Of a stretch of 64,000 nt of DNA, positions 25,547 to 33,965 are shown one piece after another; the first letter of the stretch is position 1; each line of letters begins with the position of its first letter. A model generated the notes under the pieces. It was given only the letters and a program-made list of their open reading frames with translations. It made no database searches and was not told the origin of the DNA. The stretch comes from Chryseobacterium pennae. GTDB taxonomy: Bacteria; Bacteroidota; Bacteroidia; Flavobacteriales; Weeksellaceae. Made by a program: the position numbers and the translations under genes. The stretch lies in contig NZ_QNVT01000002.1 of NCBI RefSeq assembly GCF_003385515.1, positions 124,001 through 188,000 of the forward strand, read 5' to 3'.

Positions 25547-26917
25547 TTATTTATTTTGGTTAAACATATTTTCTAATGAATCATCTAAATGGTAAATATC
25601 TTTATATAATACAGGCTTTCCATGTATTATAAGACAGGTCAGATAGGTTATAATAATCGGAACAGGCTGCTTTAGAACGAAATCTTTTCTTTTATACTCT
25701 GACATTGCACTTTCTAAAACAGGAATCTTGCTTTCTGAGCCATCGTCTTTTAATAGGAGAGCTGCGAGCTCTTTAGCATTTTCAACACGAATGCACCCGT
25801 GACTCAAAGCTCTATCATCTTTACTAAATAATTGTTTCTGAGAAGTATCATGGAGGTATATCCCATAAGAGTTTTCAAATCTAAAAACTACCGCTCCCAA
25901 TGCATTATCACAACCGGGTGACTGCCTTACACTATATCGGGAAGGGTTTTGACGGATCTCTTTTAGTTTTGATGAACTTATTTCAACTTGATTTCCATTT
26001 TTATCATAAACTGAATAATGATGGTCCTCTAAATATTGAGGGCTTTTTAAGATTTTAGGCAGCATTTCTTTTACAAAAATACTTTGAGGAACCTTCCAGT
26101 CAGGCGCTGTCGTAAAATAAGTAATACTGCTCCTCAAAACTGGTGTTTTAGTGGCTGGATTTCCTATAATCACTTTGAAATCAAACACATTATCCCCGTG
26201 ATAAAGTTTCAATGTATAGGAAGGAATATTTACCAGAATATAGGAAGTATCATTGGTATCAATCCATCGTAAGCGCTCCATATTGATCATGATTTTTTCA
26301 GATTCCCTTTGTGGCGCTATACAGTCATCTTCTTCATACAGTGTATTTAAATAGTTCTGGAAGTCCGTATATTCTTTTATTTTAGGCTGAACCTCAAGGA
26401 TTGTCTTAAGAAAATCTGGCTGCTGTCTTGCATTCAACAATATATCGCCAGATCGAAAACCATTAATATCATTGGAATCAATATATGATGATTTGTACAA
26501 AGGGTTGTATTTTCCTAAATGCAAATGATTGATGAAAGTGATAAGAGCATCCGTCATCAGAATATCGAACTCAGCTTTTCCCCTTTGATTCTCTTCAACT
26601 GGAGTATCTCGCAACTTTCTTAATTTCTGAAGAGAAATGGTATCCCAATGATAATCAGACAAAGACAAACCAAATCGAGAGGAATACTCCAAGAGTAACA
26701 TTGCAGTTTCAGGCTGGTCTGATTTTTCTACAGTAATCCACGCATATTCAGAATTAATTCCGGCATAAAACCTAATAACCGATTGGGGAAAATGCAGTTT
26801 TGAGAGTGTACCATTGTCTTTTAGTAAAGAAGAAATCTCCTGCGCTGTTTTCTTATCCTGAGCTTGCGTAAATATTGCAAAGCAAAAAATAATGGTGAAT
26901 GTTAAAAGGGTTTTCAT
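25547..26917 (-). CDS. L,D-transpeptidase (YkuD domain, YcbB-like)
   Basis: 456 residues from the ATG at 26917, giving a signal peptide MKTLLTFTIIFCFAIFTQAQ. A helical domain is followed by the YkuD domain, which starts near YILVNIPSYTLKLYH. The catalytic block YGIYLHDTSQKQLF...SHGCIRVENAKEL has the nucleophile Cys and the conserved His and Arg. It would make 3-3 peptidoglycan cross-links in the periplasm, a remodelling linked in other bacteria to stasis and beta-lactam tolerance. It is first gene of a two-gene operon with the Usp gene. Confidence 0.92.
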   Translation of the reverse strand: MKTLLTFTIIFCFAIFTQAQDKKTAQEISSLLKDNGTLSKLHFPQSVIRFYAGINSEYAWITVEKSDQPETAMLLLEYSSRFGLSLSDYHWDTISLQKLRKLRDTPVEENQRGKAEFDILMTDALITFINHLHLGKYNPLYKSSYIDSNDINGFRSGDILLNARQQPDFLKTILEVQPKIKEYTDFQNYLNTLYEEDDCIAPQRESEKIMINMERLRWIDTNDTSYILVNIPSYTLKLYHGDNVFDFKVIIGNPATKTPVLRSSITYFTTAPDWKVPQSIFVKEMLPKILKSPQYLEDHHYSVYDKNGNQVEISSSKLKEIRQNPSRYSVRQSPGCDNALGAVVFRFENSYGIYLHDTSQKQLFSKDDRALSHGCIRVENAKELAALLLKDDGSESKIPVLESAMSEYKRKDFVLKQPVPIIITYLTCLIIHGKPVLYKDIYHLDDSLENMFNQNK

Positions 26918-26935
26918 AATCTGAAGTTTATACAA

Positions 26936-27000
26936 CAAATTTCCTAATTACTGTACTGTGAAATAATGACTGCCATCACTAAAAAAAATGATATCGCTAT
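26936..27000 (-). promoter_or_regulatory. L,D-transpeptidase/usp promoter with tandem FNR-like boxes
   Basis: Minus strand: half box ATAGCGATATCA (26989-27000), 10 bp, full box TGATGGCAGTCA (26967-26978), 27 bp, then TTTG of GGAAATTTG (TTTG at 26936-26939). The TSS would fall near 26930, about 13 nt before the ATG. Confidence 0.75.
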
Positions 27001-27093
27001 ACTTTCATCTATTTTTTATCAAAGCTCGCTAAATGCTTATTATAAGAAATTCGATTTAAAATTTTATGCGCTTAAAAGATTGAATTGTTGAAA
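27001..27093. other. Divergent intergenic spacer
   Basis: No gene seen; it separates the leftward L,D-transpeptidase promoter from the rightward promoter at 27094-27158. Confidence 0.5.
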
Positions 27094-27158
27094 TGATTAG
27101 CATCATTTTTCGCAGTGATACCTGTCATATTATTTTTCATGCTGGTTAGTTACCTTTG
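27094..27158 (+). promoter_or_regulatory. Tandem FNR-like promoter in front of a BON-gene remnant
   Basis: Box 1 TGATTAGCATCA (27094-27105), 10 bp, box 2 TGATACCTGTCA (27116-27127), 27 bp, then TTTG of TACCTTTG (27151-27158). Both boxes are complete. The gene behind it is only a remnant, so the next intact target is the SDR-dps pair at 27410. Confidence 0.78.
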
Positions 27159-27201
27159 AGATGGATTAACAACCATGGCTGTGAAAAAAAATACAATATA
27201 G

Positions 27202-27291
27202 GAAGAATCCGGCCGTATTGCCAAGAAAACTCTGGGTATATGGAATGTAAAAAATGAACTGGAAGTTAATTATGAATATTATTTTTTATTA
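27202..27291 (+). pseudogene. BON-domain gene remnant (3' end only)
   Basis: Reads EESGRIAKKTLGIWNVKNEL then EVNYEYYF. This is the C-terminal end of the third BON domain of the proteins at 29845 and 36613, where the same place reads EEAGRIAWKTPGVKHVDNRL then LVDYEY. Everything before it is gone except the promoter at 27094-27158. Confidence 0.7.
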
Positions 27292-27409
27292 ATCCTGGAT
27301 TTAATCTTTGACCTGCGCGAAATAACTTTTCCTACAGGTCAATTATCAGTTCTATATAGATTACCATAAAAAAATCATCAAAATCAATTCATTAAATACC
27401 GTTGAACTT

Positions 27410-28171
27410 ATGAAAAAGTTAGAAAATAAAGTTGCCATCATAACCGGTGGTTCTGGAAGCATAGGAAAAATTACAGCTAAACTCTTTTTAGAAGAGGGAG
27501 CAAAAGTAATGCTGGTAGATCTTTCTGAAAATTCTCTAGAAGAAGCTGTTCAAGAACTCAACAGCGAACATATAAAATATTGTGTTGCAGATGTCTCAAA
27601 TGCAGCTGAAGTTGAATACTATGTTGCTGAGACCGTAAAATTATTTGGAAAAATAGATGTGTTTTTCAACAATGCAGGTATTGAAGGGGTTGTAAAGCCA
27701 ATTGAGCATTATCCCGAAGATATTTTTGATAAAATCATATCCGTCAATGTCAAAGGTGTATGGCTGGGTAATAAATATGTTTTGCCCCAGATGAACGATG
27801 GTGGAAGCATCATTATAACTTCATCTGTGGCTGGAATATTGGGGTTTGCAGGGTTAAGCGCCTATGTCACCAGCAAACATGCTGTAGTTGGCATTATGAG
27901 AACTACGGCCCTTGAAGCATCTTCGCGAAAAATCAGAGTAAATACAATTCATCCTTCTCCTGTAAATAACAGGATGATGCGTTCTATAGAAGAGAGCTCT
28001 TCTGCTGGACACGGTGATGAAATCAGAAAACAATTTGAGGCAGCAATACCGCTGGGACGATATGCGGAACCTATTGAAATTGCAAAACTGGTTTTATTTC
28101 TTGCAAGCGAAGACAGCCAGTTCATTACAGGGACAACTCAGATTATTGACGGCGGAATGTCCGCTGAATAG
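27410..28171 (+). CDS. SDR family NAD(P)-dependent oxidoreductase
   Basis: 253 residues, classical short-chain dehydrogenase. Cofactor motif TGGSGSIGK (residues ~13-21), NNAG (~88), catalytic Ser in ITSSVAG, and Tyr/Lys in SAYVTSKHA. The C-terminal GTTQIIDGGMSAE is standard for the FabG-like group. Asp at VDLSENS suggests NAD preference. The substrate is not predictable. The nearest upstream promoter is the tandem-box one at 27094-27158, and dps follows after 46 bp. Confidence 0.9.
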   Translation: MKKLENKVAIITGGSGSIGKITAKLFLEEGAKVMLVDLSENSLEEAVQELNSEHIKYCVADVSNAAEVEYYVAETVKLFGKIDVFFNNAGIEGVVKPIEHYPEDIFDKIISVNVKGVWLGNKYVLPQMNDGGSIIITSSVAGILGFAGLSAYVTSKHAVVGIMRTTALEASSRKIRVNTIHPSPVNNRMMRSIEESSSAGHGDEIRKQFEAAIPLGRYAEPIEIAKLVLFLASEDSQFITGTTQIIDGGMSAE

Positions 28172-28217
28172 TTATATATATTCTCTGCAGTATAAAAAAC
28201 AGTAAAATCAATTAAAA

Positions 28218-28694
28218 ATGAAAATACAGATAGGAATAGCAAACAATCATCGTCAGGCAATCGCTGATCAACTTATAAAAATATTAGCAGATGAAAACGT
28301 TTTGTATATAAAAACTAAAAATGCCCATTGGAATGTGGAAGGAGCTGACTATCATGACAAACATACTTTTTTTGAAACTCAATCCAAACAATTGGATGAT
28401 ATTATCAACAGTATTGCAGAAAGAATACGTTCTCTCGGTCAGTATGTTCCGGCAACTCTACAATCGTATTTAAGTTCAACACATTTTACAGAACAAAATG
28501 GGGAGAGACATAACAGTCAGGCTTTTATTACAGAATTGTTACAAGATCATGAAAGTCTTATTCTTAGACTTTGTGAATATACCATGAGCTGTAAGGATGA
28601 CCTACACGACGTAGCAACAAGTCATTTTATAACGCGTCTCTTAGAAATACATCAGAAAATGGCTTGGCCTTTACGTTCATATATCATAGAATAA
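28218..28694 (+). CDS. dps: Dps family DNA-protecting ferritin-like protein
   Basis: 158 residues, Dps length. The ferroxidase-site motif is visible as KNAHWNVEGADYHDKHTFFE (residues ~34-53) plus LDDIINSIAERIRSLG. It forms a dodecamer that oxidises and stores iron with H2O2 and shields DNA in starved cells. It lies 46 bp behind the SDR gene and is probably cotranscribed. Confidence 0.93.
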   Translation: MKIQIGIANNHRQAIADQLIKILADENVLYIKTKNAHWNVEGADYHDKHTFFETQSKQLDDIINSIAERIRSLGQYVPATLQSYLSSTHFTEQNGERHNSQAFITELLQDHESLILRLCEYTMSCKDDLHDVATSHFITRLLEIHQKMAWPLRSYIIE

Positions 28695-28746
28695 ATTAGC
28701 CGATAAAAATTGGATCTAAATGTGATATATCTTTTTTGACTAACAG

Positions 28747-29679
28747 TTATTTCCATATTTCATAAAATAAATGTTGTGCATTTTCCTTAGTAAAAAGTCC
28801 TGTTCCTTGGGTCATTGTAGTGGCAGATCCACAAGCAATTCCCATGGAAAGGACTTCTTTACAATCACCCCCTTTTACCAAAACTGAAACCATTCCTGCA
28901 ACCATGCTGTCTCCGGCACCAACAGTGCTTTTCACTTCTACAACCGGTGCCGTGATCTTAATTTTTTCACTTTCTGAAAATAAGACAGCTCCCTGAGAGC
29001 CCAACGATACTACCATAATCTCAGCTTTACCCTGTGAAATAATAAGCCGGGCAGCTTGATCTATATCATTTTCTTCCAGTTTTTCTTTTCCCACTAAAAA
29101 GGCAAGTTCTCCAATATTAGGTTTTAATAAAAATACTCCTTCTTCTACCGCTGTTTTCAGAGCTTCTCCTGATGTATCGATAATTACCTTAGTTCCCATT
29201 GCCTTATAGATATTAACAAGTCTTCTTAGAAAATTCGGATTTGTGCCTGGTGGTAAACTACCGCTGATGACGACAAAATCCGGACAGGGATTTACGGTAG
29301 GCAAAATGCTTAGAATTTCTTTTTGCTGTTCCTGCGTCAGCTCTTCTCCGGGAAATCCAAATCGATACTGTTTGTTGGTGAAGATATCCAAAACAATGAA
29401 ATTTTCCCGCGTTTCTGAAGTAATATGGAAAGGGAATATATTCAGCTCCTCGCCCTTAAGCAACTTTTCAAGCAGTCTGCCGGTCCTTCCCCCTGAAGTA
29501 AAAAAAATATCTGAGACTACTCCCAATCTTTTTAAGGCTCTCGATACATTAACTCCGCCCCCACCCGGTTCATATATAGGAGAATTACAACGCAATTTCT
29601 TTTCGGGAACGACGCTTTGAACACTGCTGCTTTTGTCTACTGATGGATTCAGTGTTATTGTTAAAATAGTTTTGTCCAT
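28747..29679 (-). CDS. PfkB family hexose kinase (1-phosphofructokinase/6-phosphofructokinase 2 type)
   Basis: 310 residues. PfkB signature 1 reads GGGGVNVSRALKRLG (~38-52) and signature 2 with the catalytic Asp reads STVGAGDSMVAGM (~252-264). The N-terminus ILTITLNPSVDK is typical of the FruK/LacC/Pfk-2 group. It phosphorylates a sugar phosphate, probably fructose-6-P or fructose-1-P. There is no PTS gene nearby, which favours a Pfk-2-like role. It diverges from the BON gene at 29845 and shares with it the intergenic tandem boxes; on its own side the nearer box is 37 bp from a GAAATTTG element, i.e. 10 bp farther than elsewhere. Confidence 0.9.
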   Translation of the reverse strand: MDKTILTITLNPSVDKSSSVQSVVPEKKLRCNSPIYEPGGGGVNVSRALKRLGVVSDIFFTSGGRTGRLLEKLLKGEELNIFPFHITSETRENFIVLDIFTNKQYRFGFPGEELTQEQQKEILSILPTVNPCPDFVVISGSLPPGTNPNFLRRLVNIYKAMGTKVIIDTSGEALKTAVEEGVFLLKPNIGELAFLVGKEKLEENDIDQAARLIISQGKAEIMVVSLGSQGAVLFSESEKIKITAPVVEVKSTVGAGDSMVAGMVSVLVKGGDCKEVLSMGIACGSATTMTQGTGLFTKENAQHLFYEIWK

Positions 29680-29758
29680 TTTTATTATTCTTTAAGCTAT
29701 ACGCGTACATAGCTATCCAAATTTCAATAATAAAATACACACCACCAAACATTTATCC

Positions 29759-29823
29759 TGATTAACATCATAATTGATTGTGATATTGGTCATCTTATAT
29801 TCTGCGAAGTTGCTGGAACTTTG
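29759..29823 (+). promoter_or_regulatory. BON gene promoter with tandem FNR-like boxes
   Basis: Box 1 TGATTAACATCA (29759-29770), 10 bp, box 2 TGATATTGGTCA (29781-29792), 27 bp, then TTTG of GGAACTTTG (TTTG at 29820-29823). Both boxes are complete. Box 1 differs from box 1 of the promoter at 27094 by a single base. Confidence 0.8.
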
Positions 29824-29844
29824 AAGTATAAAATCGTATAACAA

Positions 29845-30507
29845 ATGAAAACAAATGCAGAATTACAAAAAGATGTTCAGGATGCCATTCAATGGGAACC
29901 TTTGCTGTATTCAACAGAAATTGGTGTTGTTGTAAATAACGGAATTGTTTCCCTTACAGGTAATGTAGACAGTTATGCAAAAAAGCTGCAGGCTGAACAT
30001 GCCGCAAAAAATATTACGGGGGTAAGGGTTTTGGTGGACGATATTAAAGTAAAATTACCGGACCCCCGGTCAAAAACTGATGTAGAAATTGCCGGTGAAA
30101 TTATTGCCGCATTTAAAGCAAACTCATTTATTCCCGAAGAAAAAATAACAGTAAAAGTAGAAAATGGTTGGGTAGATTTAGATGGTGAAGTGTCCTGGGA
30201 GTATTTAAGGGATATTACAGAAAATGCAGTAAAGTATCTTCCCGGCGTTAAAGGTATTTATAATAACATTATTATCAACCCGGAAGTTCAGAACACTGTT
30301 GAAAAAAGTGATATTGAAAAGGCTCTGGACAGAAGCTCAATTGATAATAGCGAAATCAACGTATCAGTATCCGGAACAACGGTTACATTAACCGGGACGG
30401 TACACACCTGGCATCAAAAGGAGGAAGCAGAGCGTATCGTATGGAAAACGCCTGGTATACAAGACGTAAAAAATGAGTTAGCAGTAGATTATGAGTATGA
30501 CCTATAA
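29845..30507 (+). CDS. BON domain protein with three BON repeats
   Basis: 220 residues without signal peptide. It has three BON modules at about 5-70, 77-145 and 150-218, each with the pattern VxxGxVxLxGxVxxxxxxxxAxxxxxxxxGVxxVxNxI. BON domains bind phospholipid or act as scaffolds (OsmY, Kon/LysM proteins). Soluble triple-BON proteins are common in stress clusters. A second intact copy is at 36613 and a fragment at 27202. The MlaE operon follows after 108 bp on the same strand. Confidence 0.88.
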   Translation: MKTNAELQKDVQDAIQWEPLLYSTEIGVVVNNGIVSLTGNVDSYAKKLQAEHAAKNITGVRVLVDDIKVKLPDPRSKTDVEIAGEIIAAFKANSFIPEEKITVKVENGWVDLDGEVSWEYLRDITENAVKYLPGVKGIYNNIIINPEVQNTVEKSDIEKALDRSSIDNSEINVSVSGTTVTLTGTVHTWHQKEEAERIVWKTPGIQDVKNELAVDYEYDL

Positions 30508-30615
30508 TTCACAAATACCTTATTACACCTAAGTATTGTGGGCGGTCAATTCTTATCCATCAGTTAACAGGTATATAGTCACTCTGCACATGAAATATGC
30601 ATTACCGTAAACATC

Positions 30616-31380
30616 ATGGAAACCTATTTAAAAAAAAATCTTAGTATTGTAGGCAATATAGCTTCATTCTCCAGCCGGTTTTTTAAAGAAATTTTCAAAC
30701 CGGGCTTTGAGTTTAAAGAGTTTACCCGACAGTGTTTTGTTGTTGGTTATCAATCATTGGCATTAGTGACCATCACAGGCTTTATCATGGGACTGGTACT
30801 CACCATACAGTCGCGTCCGGCTATGGCAAGATTCGGAGCCGAGTCTATGATACCTGGTATGGTATCACTTTCATTAATAAGGGAGATTGCCCCAGTTATT
30901 ACGGCATTAATTTGTGCTGGAAGAGTTTCATCAGGAATTGGAGCCGAACTGGGCTCTATGAAAGTAACGGAACAAATTGATGCAATGGAAGTTTCAGCGA
31001 TTAACCCCTATCGGTATCTGGTGGTGACCAGAACCCTCGCTACAACACTAATGATTCCTATTTTAGTACTATATGCCGATCTGATCGGAATCATGGGCGG
31101 TTTTATCGGGATTAATATGCACAGCGAAAGCAATGTAGAACATTATTTTTCTAACATATTTGAATCTCTGGAATACACTGATATTTTACCGGCTATTATC
31201 AAAACCTTTTTCTTTGGTTTTTTTATCGGGATTATTGGCTGTTATGAGGGGTTTAATGCTTCAGGAGGAACAAAAAGTGTGGGAAAAGCGGCAAATTCTG
31301 CTGTAGTGATTGCCTCGCTGATGATTTTTATTATTGACCTGGTAGCCGTACAGGTAACCGATTTATTTTTTGAATTGTGA
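30616..31380 (+). CDS. mlaE: MlaE family lipid ABC transporter permease
   Basis: 254 residues with five to six hydrophobic segments and the MlaE/YrbE signature (GFIMGLVLTIQSRPAMARFGAESMI, LICAGRVSSGIGAELGSMKVTEQIDAMEV). With MlaF and an MCE protein it forms an inner-membrane phospholipid transporter for outer-membrane lipid balance. Its stop overlaps the next ATG by one base. There is no mlaB or mlaC here. Confidence 0.92.
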   Translation: METYLKKNLSIVGNIASFSSRFFKEIFKPGFEFKEFTRQCFVVGYQSLALVTITGFIMGLVLTIQSRPAMARFGAESMIPGMVSLSLIREIAPVITALICAGRVSSGIGAELGSMKVTEQIDAMEVSAINPYRYLVVTRTLATTLMIPILVLYADLIGIMGGFIGINMHSESNVEHYFSNIFESLEYTDILPAIIKTFFFGFFIGIIGCYEGFNASGGTKSVGKAANSAVVIASLMIFIIDLVAVQVTDLFFEL

Positions 31381-32162
31381 TGGAAAATAAGAAAAACTTT
31401 ATAACCCAATGTATAAAATTGCCAACCAGCGATGAACCATTGATAGAGTTTAAAAATGTTTACAAATCTTATGGTAATAATAAGGTGTTGAACGGCATTA
31501 ACTTTACCGTTAAAAAAGGAGAAAATTTGGTCATATTGGGAAAGTCAGGTTCAGGGAAGTCCGTTGCTGTTAAATGCCTTGTCGGCCTTACTAAAGTGGA
31601 TAAAGGGGAAATATTTATATCAGGAAAAGATATAACAAAATTGGATGAGGAAGAACTCAACCGGATTCGGATGAAGATTGGCTTTCTGTTTCAAAACGGA
31701 GCTTTATATGATTCTATGACAGTCAGACAGAATTTAGTCTTTACATTACAGCACAATAATAAAAACCTTACTGAACAGGAAACGGAATCTGCTGTTAAAG
31801 AAGCATTACAAAACGTAGGACTGGAAGAAGCTATTGATCAATTGCCGGCAGAGCTGTCCGGAGGAATGAGAAAAAGAATAGGACTGGCAAGAGCATTAAT
31901 CATTAAACCGGAAATTATCATTTATGATGAACCAACCGGAGGTTTAGATACCATCACAGCCCGTGAAATCATTGAGCTCATCCGAAATATCGGACTAAAA
32001 TACAATACCTCATCCATTATCATAACACACGATTTAACCTGTGCAAAATATACCGGTGACAGAGTCATCGTCCTGAAGGACGGTCTAATTAAAGCTGAAG
32101 GCAGCTATAAAGACATAGAAAATAACGCCGATGATTGGGTAAAATCTTTTTTTGAAAAATAA
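31380..32162 (+). CDS. mlaF: MlaF family ABC transporter ATP-binding protein
   Basis: 260 residues. Walker A GKSGSGKSVAVKCL, Q-loop FLFQNGALYDSM, signature LSGGMRKRIGLARAL, Walker B IIIYDEPTGGLD and switch His ITHDL. The ATG at 31380 overlaps the mlaE stop (TGATG); a GTG three bases upstream is not needed. It powers lipid movement by MlaE. Confidence 0.93.
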   Translation: MENKKNFITQCIKLPTSDEPLIEFKNVYKSYGNNKVLNGINFTVKKGENLVILGKSGSGKSVAVKCLVGLTKVDKGEIFISGKDITKLDEEELNRIRMKIGFLFQNGALYDSMTVRQNLVFTLQHNNKNLTEQETESAVKEALQNVGLEEAIDQLPAELSGGMRKRIGLARALIIKPEIIIYDEPTGGLDTITAREIIELIRNIGLKYNTSSIIITHDLTCAKYTGDRVIVLKDGLIKAEGSYKDIENNADDWVKSFFEK

Positions 32163-32170
32163 ATAAAGCC

Positions 32171-33232
32171 ATGAACAATAAATCGTCAAACAACTGGAAA
32201 TTAGGAATTTTTGTTGTAGCAGGCATCCTTCTTTTCATAATAGCCATCTACTTTATTGGTGTCAACAGAAATTTGTTTGGCTCTAATTTCGTTCAGAGTT
32301 CAGAGTTTAAGAATGTCAGCGGATTAAAACAGGGCAGTAATGTCCGTCTTTCCGGTATTAATATAGGAACGGTCAACAATATAGATTTTATTTCAGATTC
32401 ATTGGTTCTGGTCAAGTTGTTAATCAGAAAAGATGTACAAAAATACATTAAAACCGATGCGGTTGCCAGTATAGCATCAGACGGATTAATGGGTGACAAA
32501 ATTCTTATTATTTCGCCCGGCACCTCCTCCACTATCATGGTAAAGGATAATGATATGATTGCTTCTTATAAAACCATTGAAATAGATGATCTATTCTCAA
32601 GTATAAAACAAAGCGCCGACAACGCCAAAGCAATTACTGATGAGCTTGTCGAGTTCAGTACTAACATGAATAACAAGAATAGTTTATTAACAAAAATAAT
32701 GACTAATAAAGATTTTGCTGCGAGAATAGACAGAACCATAGAAAATCTAGAGATAAGCTCTCAGGAACTGGCAAAATTCACCCCTATACTAAATAATAAA
32801 AACGGAACGGTGGCAAAAATATTTACTGATAAGAAATGGTCCGATAATATTGAAACCAGCATTTCTAATCTACAGAACAGCTCCCGTGAAATCAATATGT
32901 TTACTACAAAACTCAATGATAAAAATAATGTGCTTTCTCAGCTGCTAGCTTCCAATGATACTTTGGCTCTTTCAATAGAAAAGACAGTCCGTAACCTTGA
33001 AAAAAGCTCTGATGATCTCATACAATTTACTTCAAAATTAAATAATGATGAGAATGTATTATCGAAACTTACTGACAATCCTAAACTAGGGAAGTCTGTA
33101 GACTCCACTATCACAAATATTGAAAAAGGTGTTGGTGAGTTGAGAGAAATAGAAGCCGCCGCTAAGAATAACTTTTTGTTAAGAGGTTATTTTAATAAAA
33201 AGAAGAAAGAAGCTGAAAAAGAAAAAAGATGA
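32171..33232 (+). CDS. mlaD: MCE (MlaD) family periplasmic lipid-binding protein
   Basis: 353 residues: one N-terminal membrane helix (WKLGIFVVAGILLFIIAIYFIG), an MCE domain (~37-120, with KNVSGLKQGSNVRLSGINIGTV), and a long helical C-terminus. The latter is built of repeating ~50-residue units (NLExSSQELxxFTxxLNNKNxxxxKIxTxxK) at about 150-320, longer than E. coli MlaD (183). The repeats suggest a coiled needle or tether across the periplasm. It is third gene of the mlaEFD operon. Confidence 0.9.
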   Translation: MNNKSSNNWKLGIFVVAGILLFIIAIYFIGVNRNLFGSNFVQSSEFKNVSGLKQGSNVRLSGINIGTVNNIDFISDSLVLVKLLIRKDVQKYIKTDAVASIASDGLMGDKILIISPGTSSTIMVKDNDMIASYKTIEIDDLFSSIKQSADNAKAITDELVEFSTNMNNKNSLLTKIMTNKDFAARIDRTIENLEISSQELAKFTPILNNKNGTVAKIFTDKKWSDNIETSISNLQNSSREINMFTTKLNDKNNVLSQLLASNDTLALSIEKTVRNLEKSSDDLIQFTSKLNNDENVLSKLTDNPKLGKSVDSTITNIEKGVGELREIEAAAKNNFLLRGYFNKKKKEAEKEKR

Positions 33233-33318
33233 TTGCTGCCTAATCCATTCAAAAGGTATGATTCATTTAGCCTTACATAATGCCAACGTACTATTAAGAT
33301 ATACAAAAAAGAACCCAG

Positions 33319-33876
33319 TTAAATATTTTTTATTTTGGGTTTAATTTCTTTGATATACATCATTAAACTTTCTTCAATACAAGTGAAAGCTTCTTTCTTA
33401 TTTTTGAAACCAAATACCTGTACTGTTTTCCTTTCTAATTTTTTATATTCTTCAAAAAAATTCTGAATCTCATTAATGGTATAAGCGGGCAGGTCTTCAA
33501 TATCATGAATATGCAGCAGAGAAGAATCATTTTCAGCCACTGCTATTATTTTATGATCTTTTTTATCTTCGTCTGTCATCTCCATTATTCCTATCACCCT
33601 CGCATTAACCAGAGTAAGGGGAACGAGGCTTTCCGAACATAACACAAGAATATCCAGCGGATCTCCGTCACTGTAATAGGTCTGTGGTATGATCCCATAA
33701 TTGGCAGGATAATACATGGAAGATAAAAGAATCCTATCCAATCTTATTAATCCTGAAGGTTTGTCTATTTCATATTTTGTGTGGCTGCCAGTAGGGATTT
33801 CAATAACTGCTGTAACTATTTGTGGCAGATGCTCTCCTGGTGAAACATCATGCCACGGATGTTGGTTTCCTATCAT
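33319..33876 (-). CDS. ppa: inorganic pyrophosphatase (family I)
   Basis: 185 residues. Family I features: substrate Lys/Arg in IEIPTGSHTKYEIDKPSG, YPANYGIIPQT, and the metal triad in DGDPLDILVL. It hydrolyses PPi in the cytoplasm, pulling biosynthetic reactions forward. It lies 89 bp behind the P-type ATPase gene on the same strand. Confidence 0.94.
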   Translation of the reverse strand: MIGNQHPWHDVSPGEHLPQIVTAVIEIPTGSHTKYEIDKPSGLIRLDRILLSSMYYPANYGIIPQTYYSDGDPLDILVLCSESLVPLTLVNARVIGIMEMTDEDKKDHKIIAVAENDSSLLHIHDIEDLPAYTINEIQNFFEEYKKLERKTVQVFGFKNKKEAFTCIEESLMMYIKEIKPKIKNI

Positions 33877-33965
33877 TATTTTAGTATTAATTATTTATTT
33901 CTATTATTCTTAATTTATCCCTGTAAGTTTCAAGAATATAGTATTTCTAAGAATTGGTAGTATCA

